64,000 nucleotides of DNA from an uncultured Muribaculaceae bacterium (GCA_910589425.1 CAJUSZ010000010.1:1-64000); one strand, 5' to 3'; positions 39,855-50,398 are shown, counted from the stretch's first letter. Numbers and translations: made by a program. Notes: generated by a model not told the origin, from the sequence alone.

Positions 39855-42659
39855 TTACCCTTCAGGGGTCATGGTTATTCTTAGTACAGAGGAACTTTTC
39901 AGCAACGGTTTCAGAAATCCGGACAAACTTGAAGGATTCAAATTCCCGACGCACTGCTCATATCCGCTGTCCATATCCATGCCGTGACGGTCGTGCTGAC
40001 GCAATGCCAGCAGCCAATAAGCGTTGTCCTGCCGATTGTCTGCAATATTTTTCAGCATATATTCTTTCACTTTCTCCACTTCCTCATCCTCTATTCTACC
40101 GGAAGCCATTTCATCAAGCACCGAGTCTATTACCGAAGCGGCCTGGGCAGTATGCGCCGGATCCACTTTCACATACACCGGCATCATGAATTCCGATGGA
40201 TCGTCTCCATTCATTCCAGCCGTAACGGATCCATGTGTGGTTATACTGTAAGTCCAACCCTTTTCTTCACGCAACACCCTTAGCAGACGGGCTTTGAGCA
40301 ATTGTCCGACAGCGGACGCGAACACAACATTCTGGAGAGAATACGCCTCGGGAGCATGACGGAACTGATACACGACAGAAACAGGAGTCTGCATCGGGCG
40401 GCTGAATTCAACATCCATTGTCGGGGAGAATCTATATCCTATGTCCCGCGAGCGCTCTATACGGCCGCCGGCAGGCAAAGAAGCGACATAACGCTTTACG
40501 AGGTTCTTCACCGAATCACTATCGAAGTCGCCGGCTATATAAAACCTGAAATCAGAGAAATCCTTGAATCTATCGTGGAATACATCCATTATCTTTCCAT
40601 AATCCACCCTTGAAAGCATGTCGGCTGTCGGGAGTGCCCCGAGAGGATGGCGGGAATATACATTGCGGGTGATCGAATCTCCCATCGCCTGAACAGGATT
40701 GTTTTTTCTATTTGCGAGCTGAGTTTTCTTCGAGGAGATCAATGTACGGAACGCCGTTGTGTCGGGGCGCGTATCTGTTACCTTGAGATACATCAACCTG
40801 AAAGCATCCTCAAGCAAGCCACGTGTGGTCGAGAATTCGATTGTCTCTTCGGTGTTTGACGCCATTGCCGCCACTTTCATATCCTTGCCGTGAAGATATC
40901 TGCGGAGGTCGGAATTGGACATATCCCCTACTCCTGACACAGCCACCGCGTCATTGAAAAGTTTCAGGGAAGGGGCATCGGCTTCGGAATAATTGCACGA
41001 CAGACCACCTGTGCCGATTCCCCTCAGATAAATCTGACCAGGCTTATCCGACGATTTCCGCAGATAAACCTTGATACCATTGGAAAGCGACAGGACTTCA
41101 GTAGAGAAAATTCCATCCGGATCCGAGGTTACTATGTCTCCGGCAACAGGCTCGGTAAATCCCAACTCCAGAACCGGCAACTCCGGACTGTATGCTTCAA
41201 GCGGACGGGTATTCACTTCGGCAAATGCATCGCACAGATTCTTTTCAGCTCTGTCGCCGGTATATTCCGGCATCTTCGTATAATGAAGAATCAAGACATC
41301 ACGACCATCGGTGTTTACAATCGAACGCAGATAGTTTTCTATATCCTCCTTACTTATTGCGTCCAACACACTCATTCTCATATCATAGATCTCCTGAGGG
41401 GTAGACAATTCCTCTCCCCGGAGATAGCAGCCGGATATGGTCCGGGCAATCTTGGTGGAAGTTCTTGACCGCTGCCTTTCAAGATCGTTGGCAGCCTCTC
41501 TTTTCTGCTCATCAACAGCATGGCTGAATTCCGCCTGATCAAAGCCAAGTTCACGCGCCCTTCTGATCTCATAATAAAGATCCTTTACAGCCTCGGTTAC
41601 TTTACCAGGCATTGCATTCCCTCTCACGAGCAAAGCCCTCATCGGCTCCGACAGCAGAAATTTCGTGTCTCCTATGCCAATATCTGTTACTGATGAAGCC
41701 TCACGCAATTCCAGTCTGTCAAATCTTTCAACAAGCATTGACGTGAGTATGGACGACACGATCTGGCTACGCACTTTTTCTTCAGTGCCAGGACTTTTGA
41801 CAGCCGGATGCTTGAAAAACAACTGCACCATTTCTGTAGGCTGCTCCGGATCAGACTCCGCAATAGCGGTCAAAGGGAGGCCATACGCAACGCTTCGATC
41901 CACAATGCCTGACCCAAGACGCCCCTCTATTCCAGAGAAGACGCTCACGATCTTTTCCTGTATCGCAACCGGATCAATATCGCCCACTACGATCACAGCC
42001 TCCGTGTCGGGAGTATAATTCCTCCGGTAGAAATCGCGCAAAAGCTGCGGCGGACAATTCTCCACCACCTCCATAAGCCCCATCGGCATACGCCGTCCAT
42101 AGGGCGAATCACCATAGATGCGCGGAGCCGCTTTCTGCAGCAGCCTGTTTGACGCTCCGTTGCGATGACGCCACTCACCCTTTATCACACCTCGTTCAGC
42201 CTCTATGTCATCATCGTTCAATGTTAGGCCGCAACTCCAGTCCCGCAGCACGAGCAGACAGCTGTCCACCACCGATTCCCTTGCCACAGGCACTTTACAG
42301 ATATTATAGACAGTCTCATCAATCGAAGTGTAGGCATTGAGGTTCTCGCCGAATTTGACTCCCACCGATTCAAGCCAGGAGATCAACGAATTGCCAGGAA
42401 AGTGTTCGGTTCCGTTAAAGGCGAGATGTTCGAGAAAATGGGCGAGTCCACGTTCATTCTCATTCTCTACGATCGATCCTACCGAACGCGTCAGGAAAAA
42501 ATCGGCTCTGCCGGCTGGATCCGTGTTCCGGTAGATGTAATATGCCAGTCCGTTCGGAAGCTTGCCGCTGACAAGAGCCGGATCCGCCGCGCTGATTGCC
42601 ACAGCCGGCATGATTGCCATCAACAGCAATGTTAGTGTTAGCTTAAGATTAATTTTCAT
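39855..42659 (-). CDS. M16-family zinc metalloprotease
   Basis: 934 residues with a signal peptide (ends ISAA). The inverted zinc motif HFLEH (residues 74-78) and the distal Glu in ERGVIKGEWRHR (~155) mark an active N-terminal M16 domain. Inactive M16 C domains follow, as in two-domain pitrilysin/PqqL-like enzymes (~930 residues). It is probably periplasmic and degrades peptides. It starts 24 bases after the DUF6850 barrel gene and is the fourth gene of the TonB receptor operon. PqqL-type proteases are known to process imported proteins, which fits this context (inference). Confidence 0.9.
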   Translation of the reverse strand: MKINLKLTLTLLLMAIMPAVAISAADPALVSGKLPNGLAYYIYRNTDPAGRADFFLTRSVGSIVENENERGLAHFLEHLAFNGTEHFPGNSLISWLESVGVKFGENLNAYTSIDETVYNICKVPVARESVVDSCLLVLRDWSCGLTLNDDDIEAERGVIKGEWRHRNGASNRLLQKAAPRIYGDSPYGRRMPMGLMEVVENCPPQLLRDFYRRNYTPDTEAVIVVGDIDPVAIQEKIVSVFSGIEGRLGSGIVDRSVAYGLPLTAIAESDPEQPTEMVQLFFKHPAVKSPGTEEKVRSQIVSSILTSMLVERFDRLELREASSVTDIGIGDTKFLLSEPMRALLVRGNAMPGKVTEAVKDLYYEIRRARELGFDQAEFSHAVDEQKREAANDLERQRSRTSTKIARTISGCYLRGEELSTPQEIYDMRMSVLDAISKEDIENYLRSIVNTDGRDVLILHYTKMPEYTGDRAEKNLCDAFAEVNTRPLEAYSPELPVLELGFTEPVAGDIVTSDPDGIFSTEVLSLSNGIKVYLRKSSDKPGQIYLRGIGTGGLSCNYSEADAPSLKLFNDAVAVSGVGDMSNSDLRRYLHGKDMKVAAMASNTEETIEFSTTRGLLEDAFRLMYLKVTDTRPDTTAFRTLISSKKTQLANRKNNPVQAMGDSITRNVYSRHPLGALPTADMLSRVDYGKIMDVFHDRFKDFSDFRFYIAGDFDSDSVKNLVKRYVASLPAGGRIERSRDIGYRFSPTMDVEFSRPMQTPVSVVYQFRHAPEAYSLQNVVFASAVGQLLKARLLRVLREEKGWTYSITTHGSVTAGMNGDDPSEFMMPVYVKVDPAHTAQAASVIDSVLDEMASGRIEDEEVEKVKEYMLKNIADNRQDNAYWLLALRQHDRHGMDMDSGYEQCVGNLNPSSLSGFLKPLLKSSSVLRITMTPEG

Positions 42660-42683
42660 ATCTGTTGTTTGTTATGATTCCAT

Positions 42684-44210
42684 TTAAAAGATAAACTGAA
42701 GGGAACAGGATATTTCATTGCCGATAATTCCCGTGGAGTAGTCCGTATGCTTAAATGCCGGAGACAGAGCCACTGCATATCTTGGATTGAACGAATACAC
42801 GGCTTTCATGCTCAATCCGGCGCTACGACATGCTGTGGTGGCGTTGCTGAAATCCTCACGCAATGCCTTGCGGAATTTTTCATCGACAGGATCCGTGCAG
42901 GAATGTGGGATCCCCGTCAGCGCGGATTTAACCGTAGAGCCAAATTCCATATCCGCGGAAAAGGAGAATGACCATCGCGCATCCGCTATGAAAGACGCGA
43001 CCATATCCAGCTTGAAGTCCAGACGGTCGTTGCGCCATTCCCTGCGGGGATCTACATAAGCCACAAGCCTGTGTGAATAATTGGCTTCAGATGCGGCCGA
43101 AACGTTCCACTTCTCCTCAGCATAAGCGACACATCCACCCGCATACATCCGTTGGGAATTATCGGCATAAGCCAGCCTGTTCCCTATCACCGGATATGAT
43201 CCGGACGTAGGATCCCCGAAAAGATTTTCCTTGCCGTGGATTCTTACAGCATCAGCCCCGGCATAGGCTTTCCATTGCCATCGCCGTCCGCGGCTGGTAT
43301 ATCCGGCCATAAGCGAGGCCATCCGTATGCTCCTGTTTGCCATCGGCAATTTGTTCAGATCCGCGATCACATGCCTCATTGCAGTTGCAGCCATACGTCC
43401 CGACACAAACGCCCCTGACAGGACACGCGGGTAAAAATCCGCTCCTGCTGTGTATGAATAATAATCGCTGAATACGTTTGACCCAGTCCCGTCGAAACGG
43501 GCATAATGAGTGCCAAGTCCTGTGGTATGAAATAGTTTCGACGCTCCCATCTCGCTTACAAATTCAATGTCAGTCGTCTGTCTGTAGCGTTCGAACCTGA
43601 ACATCGGGCCAAGCAGATAATCGCCTGTGCGAAATGCAATGCCGAGGCCCACATCAAGTTTTCCTGTGATGCTTTTAGGACGCGGATCCACGTTTCTATA
43701 ATACAGACCCGCCGCATAACCTATTTCCACACCCCAGTTGAACAGTTTCCCTTCATGAGCATATCCCCCTCCGAAAATGTATCGTTCCACATTTTGATCC
43801 CCGCCGATCGTGTCCGCTATCGCATAAGGAGCCACTATATGGTAATCGGGCGATTCAACAAGTCTTAGATCAAGTATCTTCCCGTTTTCATACCTGGCAT
43901 TTCCCCAGACTGCCGAAGCACCTGAATGGATATAAGTTTCGGCATCGAAAAAGAACTTCCTCTCACCTCTTCCCTCTTCGATGCATAGCGGTCTCGATTG
44001 CAGATCAGACCCGTATCCGGCCTTGGCAGTGCTTAGGGAGTATGGTTTCTCGACAGGCTTAAGAGCCGGATTCATAAACGGCATCGCCGCCACCGACTGA
44101 AAAACCGACACATCGTCTGTGATTCGACGGTCCACAGGAATTGAGTCAATATCAATTCCATACGCCCCGGCACAACAAAAGGAAGATATTGCTAAAATAA
44201 CGGATCTCAT
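42684..44210 (-). CDS. DUF6850-family outer-membrane barrel protein
   Basis: About 508 residues from MRSVILAISS, with a signal peptide. Long amphipathic beta strands fill the sequence (FNWGVEIGYAAGLYYRN, LDVGLGIAFRTGDYLLGPMFRFERYRQ), and it ends in a barrel-type strand IGNEISCSLQFIF. The family assignment is by recall of the TonB receptor/DUF4876/DUF6850 trio of Bacteroidales. Its ATG overlaps the DUF4876 stop (ATGA), so the two are translationally coupled. The function is unknown. Confidence 0.75.
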   Translation of the reverse strand: MRSVILAISSFCCAGAYGIDIDSIPVDRRITDDVSVFQSVAAMPFMNPALKPVEKPYSLSTAKAGYGSDLQSRPLCIEEGRGERKFFFDAETYIHSGASAVWGNARYENGKILDLRLVESPDYHIVAPYAIADTIGGDQNVERYIFGGGYAHEGKLFNWGVEIGYAAGLYYRNVDPRPKSITGKLDVGLGIAFRTGDYLLGPMFRFERYRQTTDIEFVSEMGASKLFHTTGLGTHYARFDGTGSNVFSDYYSYTAGADFYPRVLSGAFVSGRMAATAMRHVIADLNKLPMANRSIRMASLMAGYTSRGRRWQWKAYAGADAVRIHGKENLFGDPTSGSYPVIGNRLAYADNSQRMYAGGCVAYAEEKWNVSAASEANYSHRLVAYVDPRREWRNDRLDFKLDMVASFIADARWSFSFSADMEFGSTVKSALTGIPHSCTDPVDEKFRKALREDFSNATTACRSAGLSMKAVYSFNPRYAVALSPAFKHTDYSTGIIGNEISCSLQFIF

Positions 44211-45538
44211 TTTCTGGTATCTGTAACTGGCACAACTCCATCGTATGTGCGGTTTCCGCACTTTGTGCCGTATATGTCCATTGCAGTCTGTTGTATCTCA
44301 ATCTCCGAGGGAACCACAAATGAATTGAAGTCCTCCGACGAATTATTCGTATCCTGATAAATCGGATATCCGCTCTCCGAGAATCCCGCCAATTTCCGGC
44401 GCACGGAATGAAAATATCTTGATTTGTCATGATCGATTGTGCCGCAATGTGTCCATCCCATATCAAGCGAGGGATGGCACACATTCCACTCATATTCAGC
44501 CTGCACCGAACAGTTTACCACATCCACGATCCACTCGTTCGGAAGACGGTAGGCCGACTGCGACATCGGGAATGATCCTGCCGGCACTACAATGGTGTAA
44601 TCATACGAATACCAGTAGTCTTTCAGATACTGGCTTTTGTCGACAGGGATCCTGGCTATTCCGTATGCCTTGAATCCACGGTTGTGAAGCACCCAGAACG
44701 ACAATGTGTAGCAATACCATTTATCGAGATTAGGCACTGTCGGGGAATCAATATCCATGTGTGCGGGTTTGGTAGAGACGTCATACCATTCAAAGTCCGC
44801 TCCGGAAAGATCAAACGAATTGGGATTTATCACCTTATGGTCTATACCAGTGTCGGCTATCAGGAGGAATTCTCCGGGCTGGACCGGATGATCATGTCCC
44901 GAACCGGGAATTGTATAAAGGGCGTGGACAGTCATCGCCTGATCCATAATGTCGGGAGTGTACTCATATTTGTCGGTCGTAAGAAATTTGGACTCGAAGA
45001 TGGTAAGGCCGTCGGCATACAACAGATGATCCGTATTATTATATAGCTTTATGTAATCATCTCCGTAATACTGATTTCCCGAGGGCTGGAGCGTCCCGGT
45101 GAAGAATACTTCGGAAATAATGAAGTCATCGTTGACACCCATATAAAATGGCTTCAGAGTGATCCTGCAATTTCCTCCGGATATAGTGGCCGATTGCGTC
45201 TGAGCCTTGATTTCAGTACTGACTCCATTAGGCATCACGGCCTTTGCATGGAGCGAGATGTCGTAAAGTCCGGATTCGATAGATATCATTCCTGAACCCA
45301 GAGGCAGGACAGACACCGCACCTGTATTGATATTTCTGAATGTCAATGTGGCGTCGGTCAGATCAGGGACTTGCCCGCTATCTCCCCACTCAAGGACAAT
45401 CTCCACCGATGAATCTATACGGGTGGAATCGAGATGTTCATCGCAAGCCACTGATAAAAAGCATAATAAAACCGCTGCAATAATGTTTATAAATCTGATG
45501 TTCATGTTTATTGGAATGAGAATATTGATTTTTATCAT
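44207..45538 (-). CDS. DUF4876-family lipoprotein
   Basis: 443 residues from 45538, where the ATG overlaps the receptor stop as ATGA. A start at 45505 (MNIRFIN) gives a more standard signal peptide. The lipobox is LSVAC. An Ig-like N-terminal domain is followed by the DUF4876 core (DDFIISEVFFTGTLQPSGNQYYGDDYIKLYNNTD), which resembles lamin-tail-like folds. It is probably surface exposed and acts with the TonB receptor. Confidence 0.8.
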   Translation of the reverse strand: MIKINILIPINMNIRFINIIAAVLLCFLSVACDEHLDSTRIDSSVEIVLEWGDSGQVPDLTDATLTFRNINTGAVSVLPLGSGMISIESGLYDISLHAKAVMPNGVSTEIKAQTQSATISGGNCRITLKPFYMGVNDDFIISEVFFTGTLQPSGNQYYGDDYIKLYNNTDHLLYADGLTIFESKFLTTDKYEYTPDIMDQAMTVHALYTIPGSGHDHPVQPGEFLLIADTGIDHKVINPNSFDLSGADFEWYDVSTKPAHMDIDSPTVPNLDKWYCYTLSFWVLHNRGFKAYGIARIPVDKSQYLKDYWYSYDYTIVVPAGSFPMSQSAYRLPNEWIVDVVNCSVQAEYEWNVCHPSLDMGWTHCGTIDHDKSRYFHSVRRKLAGFSESGYPIYQDTNNSSEDFNSFVVPSEIEIQQTAMDIYGTKCGNRTYDGVVPVTDTRK

Positions 45539-48315
45539 ATCGAGACATTCAGTTCCATGCCGAAATAAGCGCTCGATGCCCGGCGGATGAGAAGTCCGTT
45601 TGCCTTGTAGTCAGGCAGCCAGTCTATCATCCTGTTCACAAACAATGCTATCCTGACGTGCTTGCCGATAGTCTTGGTGGCCTTTATGTTCAGATAACCG
45701 GCAAATGGTATTCTGACGGTCTTGAATGTCTCATCGTTGTATGTTTTCACAAGATAGCGCAATGTCTCGTCTGCCGCCGCCGATTCATCATAGGGATGCA
45801 TCTTTCCGTCGGTTGCGTCAAGATACTCCACGGGACGCCCGTTGACTGGAATGCGGGTGGTCTTCACCCACCACAGACATTGCAGGGTAGTCGTAAACAC
45901 AAGTCCCCAGCGGGGAATCTGCGTGTCTATCATAAAATTGGTGTTCACCTGCTCGGTAACACGCCCGTCGGAATAATCATACAGCCCCACGTATCGGTCG
46001 CTTACCGCAGATCCGTTGACCACATCGGTTACCTCGGAGAAAAGCATCTGTGAATTTGAATAAGTGGTCCGGAACCATGCACCGGTTACCGTAAGTTTGG
46101 AACGCAGCGCTTTCCAGCGCTCACTCGACGCTGTGAATTCCACCCCTTGCTTGTATATTCGGGTGCCGTTGGTAGCTTTGCGGTAGCTGCGCAATACGTT
46201 TTCTTCAGTAAAAGGAAGATCGGCCAACGACGGAGGAGCCGTCAGCGAGGAACTTTCAACAGACGACGCGTCATATTTCTGATAATAATATGGAGCGAAA
46301 ATTGTGCTGTATCTGAATCCGGAATTCATCGTCTCACGGAAATATGTTACAGAAAGTGAGTTTCCCCTGAAATCCAAACCGGCCCTGACTTCCCACTTCA
46401 GATTTCTTGCAGCCTTGAGGTCGTAATTGGCTGCATCGTCAATGTATGTGCGGAGACTCACGAGGCTATGCTCTTTCGGGTTTGACGTGTCGTAGTAATT
46501 GAGCTGTATTATATCTGAATAGTGAGGCTGCGGAAACAGATAGTCGAGCGTAGGCATTTTTGTGGTGAGCCCTATTCCTCCGGCAATGAAGCAGGAAAGC
46601 TTTCCGGCATTGGTGTTGACTGCCGGAAACTGCCAGCGCACGTTTAACCGTGGATCGATATACGGTCTGTTGGCAAGATAGTACTTACGCGACAGACCCG
46701 GAAGCTGGATGGACCGCAACCCGATCCTGGCTGTCAGCAGATTTCCGCCTAATGGCAACGACGCTTCGTCCTCGATAAAAAACGACAGCACGTTCAGGGC
46801 GGGAATGTCCCTGAAATCGCGCGGACGTGTTGTCCATCCGGCGGATAGAGGACGTCTCAGATCGTAAACCTGACCCTGCCCGAAATTTTTTGACACCGAC
46901 CATTCCGCGCCGGCAAGATAACGGTTGGTAAGCGCTCCCGTTACCCGCTCACCCGAAGCCTTTGCCTTCACAAAGAGATTGAACGGACGGCCGTCGGTCC
47001 TGTAATCGGCTATATATTCGCCAAGCAGATACTCTCCCGGATTCACACCGGGCTCCATCGTAGTGGGAGCTATCGAGGCACGCTGCGGCGCCACCTGCTT
47101 GCGGCGCTCAAGCTTGTCGATCTGGTAACTCGCGGAAGTGTTGATGCCGATATTTGTAAAAAACTTCTTACTGAACAGCGATATGTCAATATCAGACGTG
47201 AAGGCTATTCGGTTATAGCTCGACTTGTATTCGTCGATCTTATTATAGTTGAGATCCGGATCAACCTTGGCATTATCGAAAGATCCGGTATAGTCAAATC
47301 CGCAATTCCAGTTCAATCCATAATGATCGGTCTGAAACTTCGTGAACATTCTGGCCGATCCCGTAAGCCGCTTGTAGTTCTCAAGATTGTTTCTCGGATC
47401 TGTCTTGGAATCAAGATAAGCCACATCAAGATTTAGCGTATGCCCGGATTTGCCGAAGCCAATGCCTTTACCGGCAGAGAACAGCTTGCTGTATTCATCA
47501 GCCTTGAAGCGGGCTGTGAAAGGCGTGGCGCTTTTTATCCTGTTGATCTTCACCAGACCGGAGGTCAGATTTCCATACTCTGCGGAAGGAATGCCTCTCA
47601 CGATCTCGACGCTCTCGATATTGTCGGTGGATATGGTCCGCATGTCAACGCCACGGTTGGTGATATTACGTGCGGCCGAAGGCGCATCGGATGTTGTGCC
47701 CACACCCTGCATGTTGGCATCACCGTTTATCGGGGCGCCATCCACCATGAACAGCGTGCCGAGCGACGATATATCGTAATCATCGTTCTGCACCCTCTGT
47801 CCGTTGGCATTGACTGTTCCCGTCTCACGCAACGTTATGGTGTTCGCCTCCCCCATCGCCGGATTTTTCGACATATTTCCAGGAAGCAGCTCCAGCAAGT
47901 CGGAAAAACTCGTGGGCTGAAGATGATCCATCGCCGATCTGTCGATCCTTGATGACGACGTCATACCGTCGCTCTCCTTTGCCGTAACCGTTACTTCCCC
48001 CAGCCATTTGCCCGCTATCTTCAGCTTAAAATCCAACCTTTGTGGCACGTCAGCCACTATCCGTCTCGAAGATGGCGTGAAGCCGGGATAAGAAGCGCGT
48101 ACCGAATAGTTGCCGGCAGGAAGATCCAAGTAATAATGACCGAGAGAGTCCGACGCGCACGAAAACGACTTTCCAGCGGATTTCGCGGTTACTGTGGCAA
48201 ACGGCAGCGCATCGCCTGTATGGGATTCAGTAACCGTTCCGGAAATCCTTATTCCTCCCAAGGAGGCTGAAACCCCGACAAAAACACTTATTATGAGCGC
48301 AATGCATCTTCGCAT
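45535..48315 (-). CDS. TonB-dependent receptor with CarboxypepD_reg domain
   Basis: About 926 residues from MRRCIALIIS, signal peptide included. A CarboxypepD_reg-like beta-sandwich (residues ~23-105: SGTVTESHTGDALPFATVTAKS) precedes the plug (SFSDLLELLPG, VDMRTISTDNIESVEIVRGIPSAEYGNLTSGLVKI), and a 22-strand barrel ends in FGMELNVSI. It is the first gene of the four-gene unit with DUF4876, DUF6850 and M16. The substrate is unknown; imported peptide or protein fragments are plausible given the protease (inference). Confidence 0.92.
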   Translation of the reverse strand: MRRCIALIISVFVGVSASLGGIRISGTVTESHTGDALPFATVTAKSAGKSFSCASDSLGHYYLDLPAGNYSVRASYPGFTPSSRRIVADVPQRLDFKLKIAGKWLGEVTVTAKESDGMTSSSRIDRSAMDHLQPTSFSDLLELLPGNMSKNPAMGEANTITLRETGTVNANGQRVQNDDYDISSLGTLFMVDGAPINGDANMQGVGTTSDAPSAARNITNRGVDMRTISTDNIESVEIVRGIPSAEYGNLTSGLVKINRIKSATPFTARFKADEYSKLFSAGKGIGFGKSGHTLNLDVAYLDSKTDPRNNLENYKRLTGSARMFTKFQTDHYGLNWNCGFDYTGSFDNAKVDPDLNYNKIDEYKSSYNRIAFTSDIDISLFSKKFFTNIGINTSASYQIDKLERRKQVAPQRASIAPTTMEPGVNPGEYLLGEYIADYRTDGRPFNLFVKAKASGERVTGALTNRYLAGAEWSVSKNFGQGQVYDLRRPLSAGWTTRPRDFRDIPALNVLSFFIEDEASLPLGGNLLTARIGLRSIQLPGLSRKYYLANRPYIDPRLNVRWQFPAVNTNAGKLSCFIAGGIGLTTKMPTLDYLFPQPHYSDIIQLNYYDTSNPKEHSLVSLRTYIDDAANYDLKAARNLKWEVRAGLDFRGNSLSVTYFRETMNSGFRYSTIFAPYYYQKYDASSVESSSLTAPPSLADLPFTEENVLRSYRKATNGTRIYKQGVEFTASSERWKALRSKLTVTGAWFRTTYSNSQMLFSEVTDVVNGSAVSDRYVGLYDYSDGRVTEQVNTNFMIDTQIPRWGLVFTTTLQCLWWVKTTRIPVNGRPVEYLDATDGKMHPYDESAAADETLRYLVKTYNDETFKTVRIPFAGYLNIKATKTIGKHVRIALFVNRMIDWLPDYKANGLLIRRASSAYFGMELNVSI

Positions 48316-48358
48316 AGAGTGATAGAGACAGATTTTCTGATGGCTATTTTTCACACCA

Positions 48359-48366
48359 CAAAATTA
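48359..48366 (-). promoter_or_regulatory. -7 element of the TonB receptor/M16 operon
   Basis: TAATTTTG on the minus strand fits TAnnTTTG, 44 bases ahead of the receptor start. The best -33 candidate (ATTG, 48390-48387) is weak. It is divergent from the promoter at 48438. Confidence 0.45.
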
Positions 48367-48437
48367 CAGCCGCCGGCAAAACAGGACAATACCTATATGA
48401 CATGAAAGATCGTACTGATTTTACCTCATCGAGGGTA

Positions 48438-48468
48438 TTTCACACACGAGGGGATAACGGTAATTTTG
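48438..48468 (+). promoter_or_regulatory. Promoter of the second T9SS-type secreted protein
   Basis: TTTC (48438-48441), 19 bases, then TAATTTTG (48461-48468), followed by CA. The boxes and spacing are identical to the promoter of the paralogue at 141-171, and both are preceded by GTA. Confidence 0.65.
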
Positions 48469-48503
48469 CACCGTTAAAAACGATCTGTATCAAACTTAAA
48501 ATC

Positions 48504-50306
48504 ATGAATACAATGAACAGACTTAAAATCTTAGGCTATCTGATGATCGGTCTGCCAGTCATGAATGTGGCGGCCCAATCGCCTGAAGCGATGTGGGCAA
48601 ACATTTTCGACGGACCGACAACGAGCGGTGATCAGGCACAGGCAACATCCCTGTCAGCCGACGGCAATGTCTACTGGCATCTGCTTGGCGGCTCAATCAA
48701 AGGAGCTAATACAATCTCCTATGCCGGATCCGAACTCTTCAACGGGGTCGAATATGAAGGCACAAGCCAGAACAACAATCTATGTATCCTGAAAACAGAC
48801 AGGGACGGAAACAAAATATGGGATCTCCACTCAACATCGTGCGACTACGCAAACAACCAGGGAACACTGGCTTCCACATCCGACGGAGGCGTGATATTCT
48901 CCGCCAAGCTCAGAAGCACAGACGGATCTGAATTCCTTTTCAACGACATTTCTTTCGTGGATGGCAAAGGCAAAAGCCATTCTTTCAGCTGGGAGCATAA
49001 TGCGTCTGATGAAAAACGTTTCTATCAGCTGATTATCGGCAGAATCTCTCCTGACGGCGAACTTATGTGGCTGAAGTCAATTCAGGCTGACCGCCATCCG
49101 GCCGACAATGCTGATATTTTCATAGCGGACGCAATCTACACCACTGGAATGGTAACAGACGATGAAGACAACGCCTACATCTGCGGCAATTTCCGCACTC
49201 CGATCACAATCAGCGGTTCCACGCTGAACCCGCAATGTGTGGCAGGATGGACCGGAAACGCGCAAAGCACCGTAGGAGACGCATATCTTTTCAAAATCGA
49301 CGGAAAGAACGGCAATGCCATCTCGCTGGCAACCCCGACTGTCGTATCAGGAAACCCGACAAGCATCAATCTTCAGAAACTACATCGGGACAAGGGCTCG
49401 ATTTATGCACAGGGACTTGTATATGGCGATGGCGCCAGCCTCATATTCGGAAACAGGCAGTTCAACACCAAAGGATACTTCTCTCCGGTCATAATGGAAC
49501 TCGACAAGGATCTTGATGCCAAATGGATCACAGCTATGGAGGGATCGAGATTCAACACAAGCCATGGATTCCAGAACGCCGGAATCAACACCATCGGAGA
49601 CATCCTTTGGCTGACAGCACAATTCACCGGAACTGTCGCCGCAGGAGAATCGGTCTCGGCATCAACCGTTTCAGCAATGCGGGAAGGTCTGCTTGTGAAA
49701 ATCGACAGAAACTCCGGAGAGGTTATGAAAGCCGTATCAAGCAGACCCGTATATTCCGACAATATAGCGGGCTACTTCATGGCAATACAAAATCCATCCG
49801 AACCTGAGAATGTCTATGTCTACGGCTACAACATGGCGACCGGAGTCTTTCTCCGCCAATATGACTCCAACACTCTTGAATCCGACCCACTTACGGAATG
49901 GATGCTCGCGTCAAGCACCGGAACAATCACGTGTCAGGGGTTCGCATACTCTCCTGAGCGGGGACAGATTTTCATATCGGGCAGAAGCAACAAGGCCATG
50001 ACAATCTGCGGAGACCTACAGACATCCCAGCCAACCAACTGGGGAATAGCATTAGCCGGGATCCAACTTCCTTCCGAACTTATTGCAACCGGTGTCGGAC
50101 TAACCGCTGTTCCCGATAATTCAGATCTGATGATTTACGGAAACAACGGGAAACTGACCATCCTGAATTCCGGCGACAGAAGACTCCTTGATGTGTTCGA
50201 CATCTCAGGGCGCCGCGTGGCGACAATCAATGCTACCGACGGTCGCACATGCGTCGAACTCGGAAGAGGCATATACTTCGTGGACGGGAAAAAACTCGCG
50301 CTATGA
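48504..50306 (+). CDS. Secreted protein with T9SS-type sorting domain (paralogue)
   Basis: About 600 residues from MNTMNRLKIL; an in-frame extension to 48402 would cross the promoter. A signal peptide ends VAAQS. The body aligns along its length with the protein at 211-2091: GNVYWHLLGGS, ILKTDRDGNKIWDLHSTSCDYANNQG and RFYQLIIGRISPDGELMWLKSIQADR each have close counterparts there. The C terminus (IYGNNGKLTI ... LGRGIYFVDGKKLAL) is a T9SS type A-like sorting domain. The function is unknown. It is followed by a terminator. Confidence 0.8.
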   Translation: MNTMNRLKILGYLMIGLPVMNVAAQSPEAMWANIFDGPTTSGDQAQATSLSADGNVYWHLLGGSIKGANTISYAGSELFNGVEYEGTSQNNNLCILKTDRDGNKIWDLHSTSCDYANNQGTLASTSDGGVIFSAKLRSTDGSEFLFNDISFVDGKGKSHSFSWEHNASDEKRFYQLIIGRISPDGELMWLKSIQADRHPADNADIFIADAIYTTGMVTDDEDNAYICGNFRTPITISGSTLNPQCVAGWTGNAQSTVGDAYLFKIDGKNGNAISLATPTVVSGNPTSINLQKLHRDKGSIYAQGLVYGDGASLIFGNRQFNTKGYFSPVIMELDKDLDAKWITAMEGSRFNTSHGFQNAGINTIGDILWLTAQFTGTVAAGESVSASTVSAMREGLLVKIDRNSGEVMKAVSSRPVYSDNIAGYFMAIQNPSEPENVYVYGYNMATGVFLRQYDSNTLESDPLTEWMLASSTGTITCQGFAYSPERGQIFISGRSNKAMTICGDLQTSQPTNWGIALAGIQLPSELIATGVGLTAVPDNSDLMIYGNNGKLTILNSGDRRLLDVFDISGRRVATINATDGRTCVELGRGIYFVDGKKLAL

Positions 50307-50360
50307 ACCGCATATCCTGAAAAGGGATTTCTTTATATAGAATTCTATCCAATCTTATAT

Positions 50361-50398
50361 CGGGTCTCCGGAATGAAAATATCCGGTGGCCCGATAAC
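50361..50398 (+). terminator. Terminator of the second T9SS-type protein
   Basis: ATCGGG..CCGGA and TCCGG..CCCGAT arms form an imperfect GC-rich stem, followed by AACTTTTC. It lies about 55 bases after the stop codon. Confidence 0.6.

Noticed and set aside
49760..49775. AGCGGGCTA match to the structured-repeat core
   Set aside because: It lies inside a coding sequence (IAGYF) without flanking arms, so it is chance.
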